The notes below the pieces were generated by a model. That model saw only the letters and a list, made by a program, of their open reading frames with translations. It was not told the DNA's origin and did not search any database. Of a stretch of 64,000 nucleotides of DNA, positions 44,492 through 56,090 are shown piece by piece; the first letter of the stretch is position 1; each line of letters begins with the position of its first letter. The position numbers and the translations under genes were made by a program. The stretch spans positions 248,001 to 312,000 of the forward strand of contig CAJNDS010000480.1 of assembly GCA_905221605.1 (NCBI GenBank), given 5' to 3'. This stretch comes from Symbiodinium natans. Taxonomy: Eukaryota; Sar; Dinophyceae; Suessiales; Symbiodiniaceae.

Positions 44492-45240
44492 GCCGCCGCC
44501 CAATGCTGGCGGTGAGACCCAACAACGCCACCCTCATGCAAGCGGCTCAAAGCAGCCGCAGAGTGCGGAGGGACAGGATGGTCAGGCGCAAGATGTCCAA
44601 ACTGCTGCCGAAGTATCTGAATCTTTTGTGGGGCAGCGGACAGGATGAGGACGAGGGTGGAGATGATGACGAGGTGCTCTGGTGGCTGTATGTTTGGTAC
44701 ATCAGAGGCCTGGCGCTGGCTGCCTGCGCTCAGGAAGTTGATGCCGTCCCGGAGCCAAAGAAGCTCCCGGAGAAGGCCTAAAGCCTGGGTGAACTCCGGC
44801 GAGGGCCGTGCCGCGATGTCCCATGTCAACCTGTCAGGCCTCAGCGTCCCAGAAGAAGCTATCCGCGGAGAAGGTCTAGCAAAGTGACGCCCAATGCAGT
44901 GGCGGTGGGTTTTTGCTGTCTGAGGCCGCAGCTGCAAAGCAGCAGCAGCTGAGAGAAGAGGACATGGGCAAGCTCAAGTTCAAGCAGCAGTTCTCATTTG
45001 CATTCACAGATTCACCTGCAGGAGGAGAAGAAGATGGAAGAAGCCCGCAGAGAGGAAGAAAGGAAGAAGCTGGAAATGGAACGAAAAACCAAGGCAGGAT
45101 CCTGGATTCTGCACACCCTTGCCGTTCCCTTGCAGCTGCGCCGTTCTTCCAGGAAATGATGAAGTCGCTACCGCCGATTCCTGAGGACCGGCACTGCAAA
45201 GAAGCCGTCATTACCACACGAGACATCTCTGACAGATGTG
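44230..45240 (+). CDS. Gln/His-rich and coiled-coil protein, multi-exon
   Basis: About 44245-44645 encodes a prion-like Gln/His/Gly-rich domain (GQQGWQQGWQQQQQGQGW, HPQPQHQHQGW) with a CAG-encoded run of about 12 Gln and PPPP. Downstream exons near 44925-44990 (KQQQLREEDMGKLKFKQQ) and 45018-45091 (EEKKMEEARREEERKKLEM, followed by GC donor) form a charged coiled coil. 45137-45240 (FFQEMMKSLPPIPEDRHC) is a likely next exon. Frame choice is based on protein-like composition. The opposite strand is open across most of the Gln region but gives only Ala/Leu runs and is rejected. Exon ends between the two domains are unresolved. Poly-Gln plus coiled coil suggests a scaffold or RNA-granule type protein, which is speculation. 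Confidence 0.45.
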
Positions 45241-45399
45241 GCTCTTGTGGCTTTTTCTGGGGAGGACGGTCATGCAAACCATCGCAGCTTGGGGCCCCAA
45301 AGAGCACGACTGCAAGTAGTGCGACCCTAAACCCTAAGCATCCCGAATCCCCAGCTGGGAGCCCCAAGGCTGGGAGGCACAGCTGTCATCCAGCGATGT

Positions 45400-45823
45400 G
45401 AAACACGAGCTCGAAGCCAGGCCGAAGGGGTCCTGGAGCGGAGTTTAAATATACATGCATAGATAAATGGTATATATATATAACTATAACAAATAAGTAT
45501 ATGTGATATACAACTGTTTGGATCACTTGGATCCTCTCATCAAATCCATCTTTGCCCCAAAGCCCGACCTTCTTTGCCCAAAATCCGCTTCAAGCCCGCA
45601 ACCCATGCAAGCGCCTTTGACTCTGACCGTTTACCCTGCGGTGTCCGGCCAGTCGCGAGATGGATTCTTTGCGGTCCAAGCAGCATGCGGATCCCGGGTC
45701 CCTACTCGCAAAGGCCTGCAAGGGGTTTCAGCATGGAAAAAGGACCCGAATGGGGCCCGAAATGAGTTCTCAGCTTCAGTGGATTTCGTGAATGAGATGT
45801 GAACTGAACCGTTCCCGGCTGAG
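45400..45823. other. TATA-rich spacer and unresolved frame
   Basis: 45450-45512 is TA-rich (ATATACATGCATAG, TATATATAT). From 45530 to 45800 one + frame is open (LTLTVYPAVSGQSRDGFFAV), but it has no motif and no proven join to 45824. Confidence 0.35.
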
Positions 45824-46715
45824 GAGATGCGGGGTGCCTTTCTGACCTTCCTGGGCCCTGAGGGCCCGCCGCACCACCTCGCCTCCGCCAGCGCACGTGC
45901 AAGCGCGAGGGAGGAGGCGCAAGCATTCGTAGCTCTCGTAGCATCTCGCAAGGCCCCACAAGGGCATTTCGGCCGCGCACCGCGCGTGCAAGAACATGTG
46001 CGGTGAATGGTGCATGTACGGGCAGGCGCCTGCCTTTGCCTGCACTTGTCAGGCAGACATGGCTCATCACCAGAGCTGCGTGCTTAGGTTCAGAGCAATT
46101 TCACCGCAGCCCATCCCAGGAATCCACTTTGCAAAGGTTGGGAGTCCAAGCTTACGGCTGAAGACATGAAAAACCAGATGATCTCAAGGAGCTTGGTGAG
46201 CCGTGATGAGCCTGCATAGACTGTACAGAGTGCCTGACTCTCTCTCTCTCCTTTTCCGGCAGTCGTGAGAGCGACTCCCTGGCATCCGACGCAGTTCCGG
46301 CCTGGGCAAGCAACACCCGCCCACCTGCTTCAACAGTTTCCATAGCAGCCAAGGCGAATGGGAGCGGTGACGGAAGTAACGGTGGCAATGGTGGCCTAAA
46401 CGGAGGCAAAGGACCTGCAAAGGGTCTTTGAGAAGCCAAGACTCAAGCTTCATGACGTCATGCCCTCTTTTTAAATTTCCTTATGTTTTTTTGGCCGTGG
46501 AACCAGGAGATGGGAAGGACACCGATGTGAACGCGACGGATGCCAAGGACAAAGTCGAACTCGGCCGGGCCGCAGCCTTCGAGTCGCGCAGGTTCCCTCA
46601 CAACAAAGCCGAATCAGGCGCCGCGGGTTCAGGCACCTTGCTTCCGTTGCCTCGCGCCCGGAGTGTTGGGAAGAAAGGCGAAATGCGTTTGAGAACTCTG
46701 TCTGAGAACTCTTGA
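45824..46715 (+). CDS. hypothetical disordered protein, four phase-consistent exons
   Basis: Exons 45824-45947 (EMRGAFLTFLGPEGPPHHLA, then a basic/acidic helix REEAQAFVALVAS), 46137-46197 (WESKLTAEDMKNQMISRSLV), 46263-46423 (RESDSLASDAVPAW, then an Asn/Gly-rich linker DGSNGGNGGLNGG) and 46507-46715 (DGKDTDVNATDAKDKVELG to a TGA stop). The three introns open with GC, GA and GT and close with AG. Frame continuity forces the GA choice at 46198 over the adjacent GT. No domain recognised. It may be the 3' half of the Gln-rich gene, since strand and spacing allow it. The stop at 46713-46715 is the likely end. Confidence 0.5.
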
Positions 46716-46796
46716 GATCTCAGGATTCAGCAGGTGGGCCAGTCTATCGGCTTGAATGACTTCCTCAAGGCGTGCGTTTGGGCACCTTGCACATCC

Positions 46797-46912
46797 ATGC
46801 ACCTCCTTGCACCTCCTTGCACCTCCTTGCACCTCCTTGCACCTCCTTGCACCTCCTTGCACCTCCTTGCACCTCCTTGCACCTCCTTGCACCTCCTTGC
46901 ACCTCCTTGCAC
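46797..46912. repeat. 10-bp tandem repeat CACCTCCTTG
   Basis: About eleven and a half almost perfect decamers. They start 80 bases after the stop of the preceding gene model. Confidence 0.95.
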
Positions 46913-48846
46913 CCCTCATGAGTCTCGCAGAACAACGTCGAGAGCTTCAACCTGGCTTTCAGACAATCTCCGTTTCCCAAGCTGCTCAGCTCGGGCATGT
47001 TTTGGTGCATTGCCAAGCTGAATTCTTGAATGTCCTGAATCATCCTGGGTCATTGTTTTAAGTTTGGAATCGCGAATTGCAAGCTTCAGGTTCTTCTGTG
47101 GAAAGGAGGGCGAAACCACGCGGGAGCTGCCAGAGAATGATCATCCAGCTCTCCGATTCGCCGCCCCTGTTCAGATTCCTGGCCTAGTCTGACGGCAATG
47201 CGCTTGTTACGTGTCTTGGTCTTGGCCTTTGTCCAGAATCCGCAACCACTTTGACTGACACGTGAATCTTTGAGGAATGTCAGCATTGAGCTCACGAACC
47301 TCGGCAAGCTTGGCAAAGGGCCCAAGGAGTGCCCATACACAAGGCAGTTTGGCCACGGAGGGAAGCCACCTTTCAGGAAGCAACAGTTCGAGCCACTTCC
47401 GCACTTCACTAAACCTTCCTAGTAGACCCATGGCACCTTACACTGCAAAACCCCATCAGGTCATCCTTCTACGAAATGTTCGTGATCGAAGAGGGTTCAG
47501 GGATGTTCAGGCATAGGGTTAGGGTTCAGGGTTTAGATGTAGCAAGTTTTCGGTCTGAATTGCGAGAGCCCATGATTGGAAAAATGGAGATTGGAATCTG
47601 AAAATAAGGTAGCAGCAACAGGGAATCTAAGCGTTCGGTATGCCTTACAAACAGACTTGGGCCCAACCGTGATCCCACCCCCGGCTTCGCTCCGTTGGGC
47701 AAAACCGTTGCACAAGCCTGAGCAAACTTAAGGAGCGTGGAATTCAGGAGGAGCCCAACATGCATATCAGGGCGTAGGGGCAAGAAATATAGTGAAATCA
47801 CAAAACGATCATGAGAAGGATGCTGTGATGCTGTATGCACCACGCCTCCTTCCCCACCCCCCCCCCTCCCCTTTGCTTTTGTGTTCTCTTTTTTGACGTA
47901 TTGTGCCTAGCGGCGACACAAGGAAGATAAATGGTACCGGCCGACCTTACTGTTGTGGTGCATCGCTTGTTGCGCAGGAGGTGGTGTGGGACGCGGAGTT
48001 TGCAGCCCGCAAGCCAATCTCTGCCATTTCAGGCTGTGTGGCTGTCCGTGTGGTGCTAGGCCCTACATCCCCGACATTTTGCAACCTGGGGTCGCCTCTG
48101 TCAGAGGTTCTTTTGATGTTGCGAGGAAGAATGGCCCCCGTCGGCGGCTCGAAGCGCCGCTTCAAGCCACCTTGCTTTCCTGCCAAGACAAAGTACCGGA
48201 TGGAACTGCGAGTGATCCTCGGCGAGCCCTCGGTGAAGACTTTTTTTTCGGCGCCAGCTCAACTGCTTCCAAGTCATCAACGACTGATGTTGCTGTGATT
48301 GTTCTGCTTGTTCTGCGCATCGCAAGGCTCGCTGAGGATCCAGAGCAAGGTGCTGAAGGTGCTGGACAGCCGCGGCGCAGAAGGGGACCTGACCGCAGCA
48401 TCGATGAAGTGGCTGAGTTTGAGGCCACTTGGACAGCAGAAAAAATCACAGAAATACCCCGACACGAGCGCCGGAAGCGGCTTTAGGCTACTACCGGGGT
48501 TCAGAGACCATGATCCTCCGTTAGGAGGGTCCGCCAGGGCATCTAGTGTCGACCCTTAGCTTGGGTCGGTTGTCCGAGTCTGCCAGTTGAGCTGGGGTTT
48601 TGCTAGCACATTCTCATGTTCAGCTCTCGTCCAAATTTTCGGCATTTTGGTATGTTTTGGAAATTGACACGTAAACGCCCGATGACTTTCAGTCATTCCC
48701 GCCACTCATGAGGTTCAACTACTCGACAGGAATGATCCCTTGATGCAAGAGAGGCCGGCCAGAAATGCAGGATGTGAAAGATGTGAGCTGAATTCACTTG
48801 TTCTCCCTGCTGTTCTGCGCCTTCCTCCTTTGCTTTTCTTCGCGAG
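46913..48846. other. no gene that can be firmly supported
   Basis: A frame at 47985-48230 (VWDAEFAARKPISAISG) reads plausibly on the + strand but lacks a motif. 47514-47535 carries two telomere-like heptamers and 47859-47876 a C-rich tract. Confidence 0.35.
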
Positions 48847-49330
48847 GCTCAAGGACGCTGAGGCGCACTACAGCGGCCTTGCGCGCTCTGGTGACTCAGG
48901 CTCGCAGATCGCAGCCTCTTCGACGCCTCTGTTGGTGAGATTTTGCGGGCTGCTTCCCTCTGTGATCCGCTGTGTTCACGCTGTGTTCAGGGCTCGCCAA
49001 CACAGTCGCTTCGCCTTCCAATCAGGACAAGCTGGGCAAGTGACTCTGAAGCAGACGAGACAGTACATTTTGTACAGGTAGCTCCGAGGCATTCCTTGGC
49101 TTTGCACGAGCTAAGGATGCTCAAGGAGCTGACGAAGTTTGAGAAGTGGCCCAGCAATATCGGCCCCAAAATAAGTCCACCATTGTTTCCTTGTTTTTCT
49201 TCCTTTGTTTCAGTGTGCTTCTCGTCCGTGTTTCTCCTGTGTCTGTCAGGTTGGGCCCATACGTGTCTGCATCACCTGCCCAAGTGGCCATGCTGGCACC
49301 AAGAAGAAGGCCAGGCAAAACTCAACCAAC
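48847..49330 (+). CDS. hypothetical protein exons, unrecognised
   Basis: 48847-48934 (LKDAEAHYSGLARSGDSGSQ, donor GTGAGA), 48991 to at least 49078 (SLRLPIRTSWASDSEADETV; the frame stays open to about 49170 with LALHELRMLKELTKFEKWP) and 49250-49330 (GPYVSASPAQVAMLAPRRR). The first join is phase-consistent and all acceptors are AG|G. Acidic Ser/Asp patches suggest phosphorylated linkers. Could be the N-terminal part of the coiled-coil gene downstream. Confidence 0.4.
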
Positions 49331-51118
49331 CCGGGGGCTGGGTTCAGTTTCCACTGATTCTTTCATGTGGGAATGTTTACTCCGAGACTCCGAGGCAACT
49401 GCTTCCTCGCGGAGCTGCTGCACAGCGCTCTTATGTGCATTTTCTCTAAGCTCTGCACAGAGGCTGAGCAAAGCTTGGTGAGTACCTCCTACTCTCACTG
49501 CTAATGGCACGCGGAGTCGGTGTCCATTGATTCCAAAAAGTCGCTCCGAGCTGCTCCATACTCGAAAAGGCGTTTGGGTTTGCCTAGCTGGGCAGGAAGA
49601 ATGGCGCGGAAACCTCGATCATTAGCGGCCAGAAAGCTGTTGAAGACAAGTTCCAAGACAGCACGTGCAGGTGCCACTGGTCTCGGATCAACTTCTGCAC
49701 AAAAGCTGGGTCCTCGAAGTCGAAGCGGTGTTTGGTGGATTCATGGCTCCCCAGAGTGGCAGCCGAAGCATGTATCACTGAGGCTTTGGAAGAATGTGGC
49801 AGAAGAATCGGAGTCAGATGCTCGTGCAGTGCAATGATACTTCGCTGTCAGGGTGTGTCTCATCCCCAGGCCGCGGCCACTTCAGATCGAGTACAACTGC
49901 GGCCTGCCAGCTGAAGACACAGAGATCTTCGAGGACGTTTGGCCCAGCTTGTGAGCCCGGTATGGTGTGCTCGACTCTGCTTGACTTGTGAGGATCTTGG
50001 CTTGCCTGGACATCAGAAGGCGGAAATGTCTTTTTGCAGTATCCTTTACTCAGGACAACATGTAGTAGGAAAAAGAGAGTGAATGCAAATGAAGCCAAGC
50101 AGAACCTGAGCCTGTTGTTCAAAGCTCAACACGAGTGATTTCTGGAAACCCCCATGCGCAATTGCTCCTGCCACAGTATCAAAGCCCGTGGAAAAACAAG
50201 CAAGGTAGCTGCTGTAGGTCCTGCCTTCAACCAGGGTTCGAGCGGAGACGGCCCAGAGGGAAAGTTGGGCAAAACATTAAGGATAGGAGTCGCTTTCACA
50301 AACTGCGAGTGTTTGCCTGCAGTTTATCAGTCATGTAAATGGCATATGATAATATGACAGGTCGCCGAAACAGTCTTCGAAGATCCGGAAGAGGTGCCAC
50401 CAGCGCTGCAGTTCTTGGAGCTGCGATGCACGGACGAGATGGTCAGGCCAACATTCGGCCTCGGCTTCTAGTTCCCCTGCAGTCTGTGCTCGGTCTTAAG
50501 GCTCTGTGCGCCTTGGACTGAAATTTTAAGATGAAAGCCGAACAGTCCGGAACCTCGCCGCACACACCCAGTTGCTCAATTTGCTCAAGCTCCCTGTTTG
50601 TTGAGGTGAACGTGAGTACATTCGTACGGAGACCGTGACTGAGATGCTGAACCAGTGCCGCACGGCTTACTACAAGGTTCTGGACGCTGGATGTCTCACG
50701 TTGCGGTACCAATCCTGCTCGAAGCCAGGAGCTGTTGTATCTTCGAGAGCAACTGATACTGGCAGCGGAGCCGGAGAAGCAAATGCTGCAACTTGGATGC
50801 AGTGCATTGGGGGATTCAATGCCGCGACTGGTAGTAACAACATGTAACAACTGGTTCCGGCAAGAAAAGGCTGGCATCCGTTCAGAACTATGAGGCTGGA
50901 GAGCTGCCGAAGTCAGAACGGGATATCTGCCTGCGCATGACCTGGTTGATGTGAAGCCTTGCAGGTCTATTACTTCAATCCGCCAGCTTATGTTGTGACC
51001 GGCTCAGCTGGACACGATAACTTGACATGAGATGTGAATTGACGATGTGCTTAGGACGAAGATCTGAAAGAGTACATGATGAACTGCAGCCGCTACTCGA
51101 CCGCGCTTGAGCAAGAAT
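49331..51118. other. probable intron/exon mosaic, unresolved
   Basis: Short + strand fragments (49720-49840, 50640-50840) could be exons of the neighbouring genes. No join is forced and no motif is seen. Confidence 0.3.
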
Positions 51119-54100
51119 GCGCAGCTTGCCATCTTGAAAAAGCAAGCAGAAGCAGCTGTAGTATATCAGGATGGACACACAAGAAGCTGATCGAAGAGAA
51201 CTATGAGTTGCAAATGAAGCTGGCAGGCGTGGGTGCGCAACTGTCCTTGCCGAATTCGTTGCGCGAGAGACGAACTAGGGGGTAGCCCAGGACAGGAGGA
51301 TGTTTTCGAGAATGCAGACTTCTGCATGAAAGGGCTCCTGCGCAGACACGGGCCGCCTAGCAGAATTTGAGAGCTTGGGATCCTCTTGAAAGTGAAAGTG
51401 GCATCTGAGGACTTACCGGATGTTCAAGGTCATGCACAACATCGTTAAAAATGCTAAGGCCATATACTTGGTAGCAATTGGTAGCCGTTTAGAGAGTCCA
51501 TGAATGCCAAGACAGGACCTCTTCAACCCTGAGGACATGATCCGAAAGAAGGAGACGGAGGACCGCAGATAGCCAGTACTCCTAATCTCAGTTTAGGAAA
51601 TTTCATGTCCAATAAAATAACGTGTCCATACTCAGAGGGCCTCAAGCCGATCGACGAGCTGCAGGTGCCCAACCGCCGTTTTTTCATTTTTGAGCTCTGC
51701 CGTGCGCACTTTGAAGCGCCTTGCGCATAGGCAGCTGTCATCGAACTGTTCCCGAACCTCAAGGCCAAAGAAGACAACTCGGCTCTTCCCTTACAGCATC
51801 GAGCATCTTGCTGTAGACTGGCTTTGCCTGACCTTGTTTCATGTCTCTGCAAGCTCAGGGCATACTTCTGGCGGAGATTGAGGCTCAACCTGGGTCAAGG
51901 GTGCAAGGGTGCGGCCATAGAGTGCCGAACGTTGATATGCAATCATATGCAAAGCATGCAAGGAGCTCCAGAAGACTGTGACCGACCTTAGAGCAGAACT
52001 GGCCAAGGTGAAGGCTGCGTTGCCGGCATTGTGTGATGAGTTGGTCAGAAAGATGCCTGTCCACTAGGATCTCTTGGAGAAAGAAAGGAGCCGTGGGAGC
52101 CTGAGCTGTCGTTGCTTCCGGAGCGACTTCTCACAGAGCATCCGCTTTGGCAAATGGTCGCAGATTTGACGACCTAGCTGACTTCACTGCCACGATGGCA
52201 CCAAATTCCAGACTAGTGAAATCTTTAATTTGAAACAATACAATCTGTTAGATGCATCGTAATTACGAAGCCGTGGTTCCGCTAACCGGTACACTTTCCC
52301 AGACAGCTCTGATGGATGTCAAGGTGTTTGTCAATTCAGCAGGGCTTGCTCAAAATGCGAACATTGAAGGTGAGGGAGTGAAACTGCTGAGCCCTGTAGT
52401 GAGGGGTAGTGCCCGACAGTGTCGGCAGGATAGGAACGCATTTGGTCCCTCGCCAAGGGGCGGACAGCCTGAATCGAAAGTGCGAAGAGCAGATGAAGCT
52501 CCTTAAAGTGGAGGAGGCTGGACAACAGCTGCAGGCCGGTGGCACAAGTACAAGCGAAACTGTGAGGTCGAAGTCGTCAAGCAGGTGGACAATGAAGACA
52601 CGTTGACGGAGTTGAAGAAGCTTAAGGACACGCTGCGGGTTTCGAGACGAAGTGGGGACATATGGCATGTGATACGCCTCCTGTTCCTCGGACCACAGTG
52701 CTTCAGCGTGTCTCAGAATGCTTTCTCTCCAGGACCTCAAGCAGCGCCTTGAAGAGGAGGCCCAGGCGCAGGCAGGGGCACGCTCGGTGTGAAGGTGCTG
52801 TGAGCCCTCTGAGCCCTGTGCCCTCTCTGAGCTCAGTCTGTGCACTCTCCGTAAAGTCTGAAGAGTTGCCAGGCAAAACGCTTGCGCAAGCAATTGGACG
52901 ACTTTGCCAAAGCGAAGTCCCTGCAGACAGGACTTTAAGTCAAATTGGACTGAAGAGTTCCATGGAAGTTCCTGCTCTGATGACGTGTCTCAGGAAGCTC
53001 CAAGGCGGATGCAAGTAAGCTTGTGCCGAAATTGGATGAGGCAGCCTCCTGGAACCTGGGTTGTGTTTTCCGGCAGACTCACAACATCATGTGTTCAAAG
53101 GCAGTCTCCGATGCGGAGCAGCTCTTCAAAGCGATTGCCGGGACCCCAAAAAGTTTTCCAACGAGTCGTGAGATGCTCACTGAGTCGCCTCGAAGTTGCT
53201 GCACGATGCAGGCTAACCTCCCGGCCCAGGTGGTGAAAGTCCAGGCCTGCGCTCGCCATGCGACAGCGAAGGGCACTTCAATCGGACACCAATGAGCTCT
53301 TTGATGCCAGGGCACCAAGGAGGTGGGCTCCAGAAGTGGTGAAGAAAGTGCCATGAAGGCCTAGGGGGTGTCTGCCATGCAGCAATCTGCATCAGTCTCA
53401 GTAGTGTGTCCTCCAAGAGCCGACTCTGGCAGGAGATCCAGCAGCTGCAGCAAGAGCAGCTCGCCAAATGAGAGAAGGCTTCGCATCATCGGAGCCGAGC
53501 AGCCAAGCCTGTGACTCGCCCAGGATTGAGGCTTTGAAAGCCAAGCTTGCGGCTGCCGAGAGGACTCGAGTAATTGCTACACTTGTACGATCCTGCACCA
53601 CTTCTGAAGCTGATTGCTCCTTTGTTCTCGTCATCTTTCTTGTTGTCTCACATTGCCGATGAGGAGGGAGCAGGATGCCTTACAGAAGCTGAAGGACACC
53701 TCGCATGTTTATCACTCTTCTTACATCTGAACACACCAGTGAATACCGGCGCAGGAGCTGCAGAGCAGACCGGGCCAGGCTGGAAAGGGTGATGGTGAAA
53801 CCATGGTGAAGCCTCAAATCATGTGAAATTTTGCGGAGGTTGTCAAGTCCGAGTCGACAGGAGACTTGCTTCATAGTGGGTATGTGCTGCCTCCTTCCAT
53901 GGGCCCCTCTGAGCCCCTAACCGCCTTAATCCAAGAACCCTCTATCATCCTGAAGTCCTCAAGTTTTTAAAGTGTTCGCCCCAAAGCAATGCAAGGACCT
54001 GGTATGCCAGAGGACTACGAGGAACTCAAAACTCGCCTCGAGCGGAAGCTCGCAAGGAGCCGGATGCATTGGTTCTCTGGAGCTCAGGGCAGGGAGTCTT

Positions 54101-55760
54101 CGAGAACTTGGGGATGATGGCATGGTAGATGTTCTGAAGATCCTGACATGTAGCGGCCAATTGGTGGAAGTGTTGTAGAGTAAAGCAGGCGGCAAGGTGA
54201 CCACAACCCGTCCGAACAAGAGGTTCGGAGTCACCTCGCCTGAGCCGAAAAAGCAAAGGGTGTCGTCCCACCGATTTGGACAGCATCAGAGATGTTGGAG
54301 TCCAAGGCATGGGCCTATAGTCTCGGGCCTTCAACAGTCCAAGGGCCCCCTACTTTGGACACCAAGAGCAGAAATGCAGAGATCAAATCCCAGTTGAGTC
54401 GCTGCTCGAGCCCACCAGGAGGCCCTCGAAAATGCAAAGCGACTTTTTGCTTGCGCAGACCCATGAATAGATCACAAGGCATACATGTTAAGTGAAGTAA
54501 GTCATAAGTCTGGTAGGCTTGCCCAATAACACTCACCCACAAAAAAAGGGTATCGCTCGGCCCTTGGCATCAGAAACAAAAAGCTGATGATCGGTGTAGG
54601 GGTTTAGGGTTTCAGGATTTTGGACTAACATGGACACGCTCGACCTGCTGTTTTCCTTTTGTTCGCTTCTGACTCATGCTGTCTTCCTTTCTGCTCGTGC
54701 TCACCTGTTGTCTGTTTGACTCGGTCGTTTTTTGGTTCGGACTCGATCCACCTGGTTTCAACTCATATCAGATTGGTGAGTCTCTGAGCGTGTACTGTGA
54801 AAGGCACCGTGTAACCGACCTCTGGAGGGACGGGCCACCGGTTTTCTTTCCGTTGCTCTTTTCGTTCCATTGCAGAAGATTCCGGCAAGGATCGCCGAGT
54901 TGGAAGCTGACTTGGACCAGGCCTGATGAGATAAGCTTCAGCCAGAGGAGCCTGGAAGATGTTGTTGTTTGACTATTGTGCTTTGAGTTGTGTGAAACAA
55001 GCCCCGTGGTGGTCGTGTGGCTGCGATGGTGAGGCGAAGCGAGACCTGCGAGCTGCAAACCGCAAGGTGGAAGAGCAGGAGCAACGCAATGTGGGCAAAG
55101 CAGTCAGCAACGTTGATGGTTCTAAATTCAGGAGTTGCTACTTCAAGAGAAGGCGAGGAAAGATGCGGAGAAGGCCAAACAGAGCCCGCGGCCTTAGCCT
55201 TCTGGTGCCGGGCGATCCACGCCCGACAAATGTTGCGACTGTTTGGGTGCTTCCAAAACATGAAGGAGTGTACGTGACATGCCGCTAGCTTGCTCCTGTC
55301 CACAATTGGCACAAGCTGTGGGCCAAGTGTCCGACCTTATGGAAAAGCTGCGAAAGTCAGAAGAGGAGGCTCTGCTACAAGAGAGGACTTGGTGAGGCTG
55401 TTTCATTGGGAGAGTCTCAAGACTCAAAACCTGTGCTACGCAGGCCGAGCAGCTTGGGGTACTTGCCTCGGTAGGACCTACGGTAGCTCTAGGCCGCAGA
55501 CTGGCACGTGCACCAGGGGCTTGCAAATGTCGGCTACCCTAAGGGCAAGTTGTACAACGCCCAAGAGAAAATAAAGAAGCTGAAAGAAGAGATTCGGGAC
55601 CGACGGGCAGATTGAATTTGGCGATGGGCAAGTGTGGTGCGAATTTCGGAACCGGATTCTCGTGTTTTCTTTCCTGCTACAGGAGCTGAAGAACAAGTTG
55701 GGCATGGAAGTGAAAGAAAGCGATGGGGAAGAAGAGGAGGAAGCTAACACTGGGGCCAGT
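51119..55760 (+). CDS. long coiled-coil protein split into many small exons
   Basis: A series of + strand exons carries heptad-rich, charged helices: 51181-51224 (KKLIEENYELQMKLA), 51963-52007 (ELQKTVTDLRAELAK), 52469-52534 (LNRKCEEQMKLLKVEEAGQQ), about 52549-52637 (NEDTLTELKKLKDTLR), 52733-52771 (DLKQRLEEEAQAQ), 52873-52926 (AKRLRKQLDDFAKAKSLQ), near 53411 (RLWQEIQQLQQEQLAK), 53523 (RIEALKAKLAAAE), 54003 (PEDYEELKTRLERKLAR), 54876-54920 (KIPARIAELEADLDQ), 55034-55090 (AKRDLRAANRKVEEQEQRN), 55132-55182 (ELLLQEKARKDAEKAKQ), 55315 (VSDLMEKLRKSEEE), 55560 (EKIKKLKEEIRDR) and 55682 (ELKNKLGMEVKESDGEEEEE). Several joins keep phase with GC donors (52772, 54921). Resembles a myosin-rod or rootletin-like structural protein without a visible motor. 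Some neighbouring frames do not join, so decay in parts is possible. Confidence 0.6.
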
Positions 55761-56036
55761 TTTATGAGCCGCTACTACCTCCGAGCCCGGACCTCAGCTT
55801 GCCAAGCCAGGCTGGGCCAGGCTTACCCATCTTCTCGAATCTAACGGTCGAGCCAGGCGAAAAACAGTGGAAAGCCACGATGGATGCTGCTCAGCGAGGA
55901 TTCCCACAGGGTGTTCGGTGCGCTCCGCTGTTGATGCTCTGGAACGCTTTGCCAGGATGCAAAGCTGAAAAGCCAGAGGACGGAGCACATCCAGAACCAA
56001 GCACACCAGCATGTTAGCAGTCAGCAGCTGAGCCTT

Positions 56037-56090
56037 GCATCCCTTCTTATCCCTTCTTATCCCTTCTTATTCCTTCTTATCCCTTCTTGC
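56037..56090. repeat. 10-bp tandem repeat CCCTTCTTAT
   Basis: Five decamers (one TCCTTCTTAT), just after the coiled-coil gene. Confidence 0.9.

Noticed and set aside
43801-44937. 378-codon minus-strand frame, the longest in the window
   Set aside because: It runs antisense to the Gln/His-rich region, where CAG repeats give poly-Ala or poly-Leu. Its ends run through TA and AT-rich repeats, and no domain is visible.
53411-55182. Myosin motor or kinesin gene
   Set aside because: Only rod-like heptads are present. No P-loop or switch motif is seen anywhere in the window, so a motor was not called.
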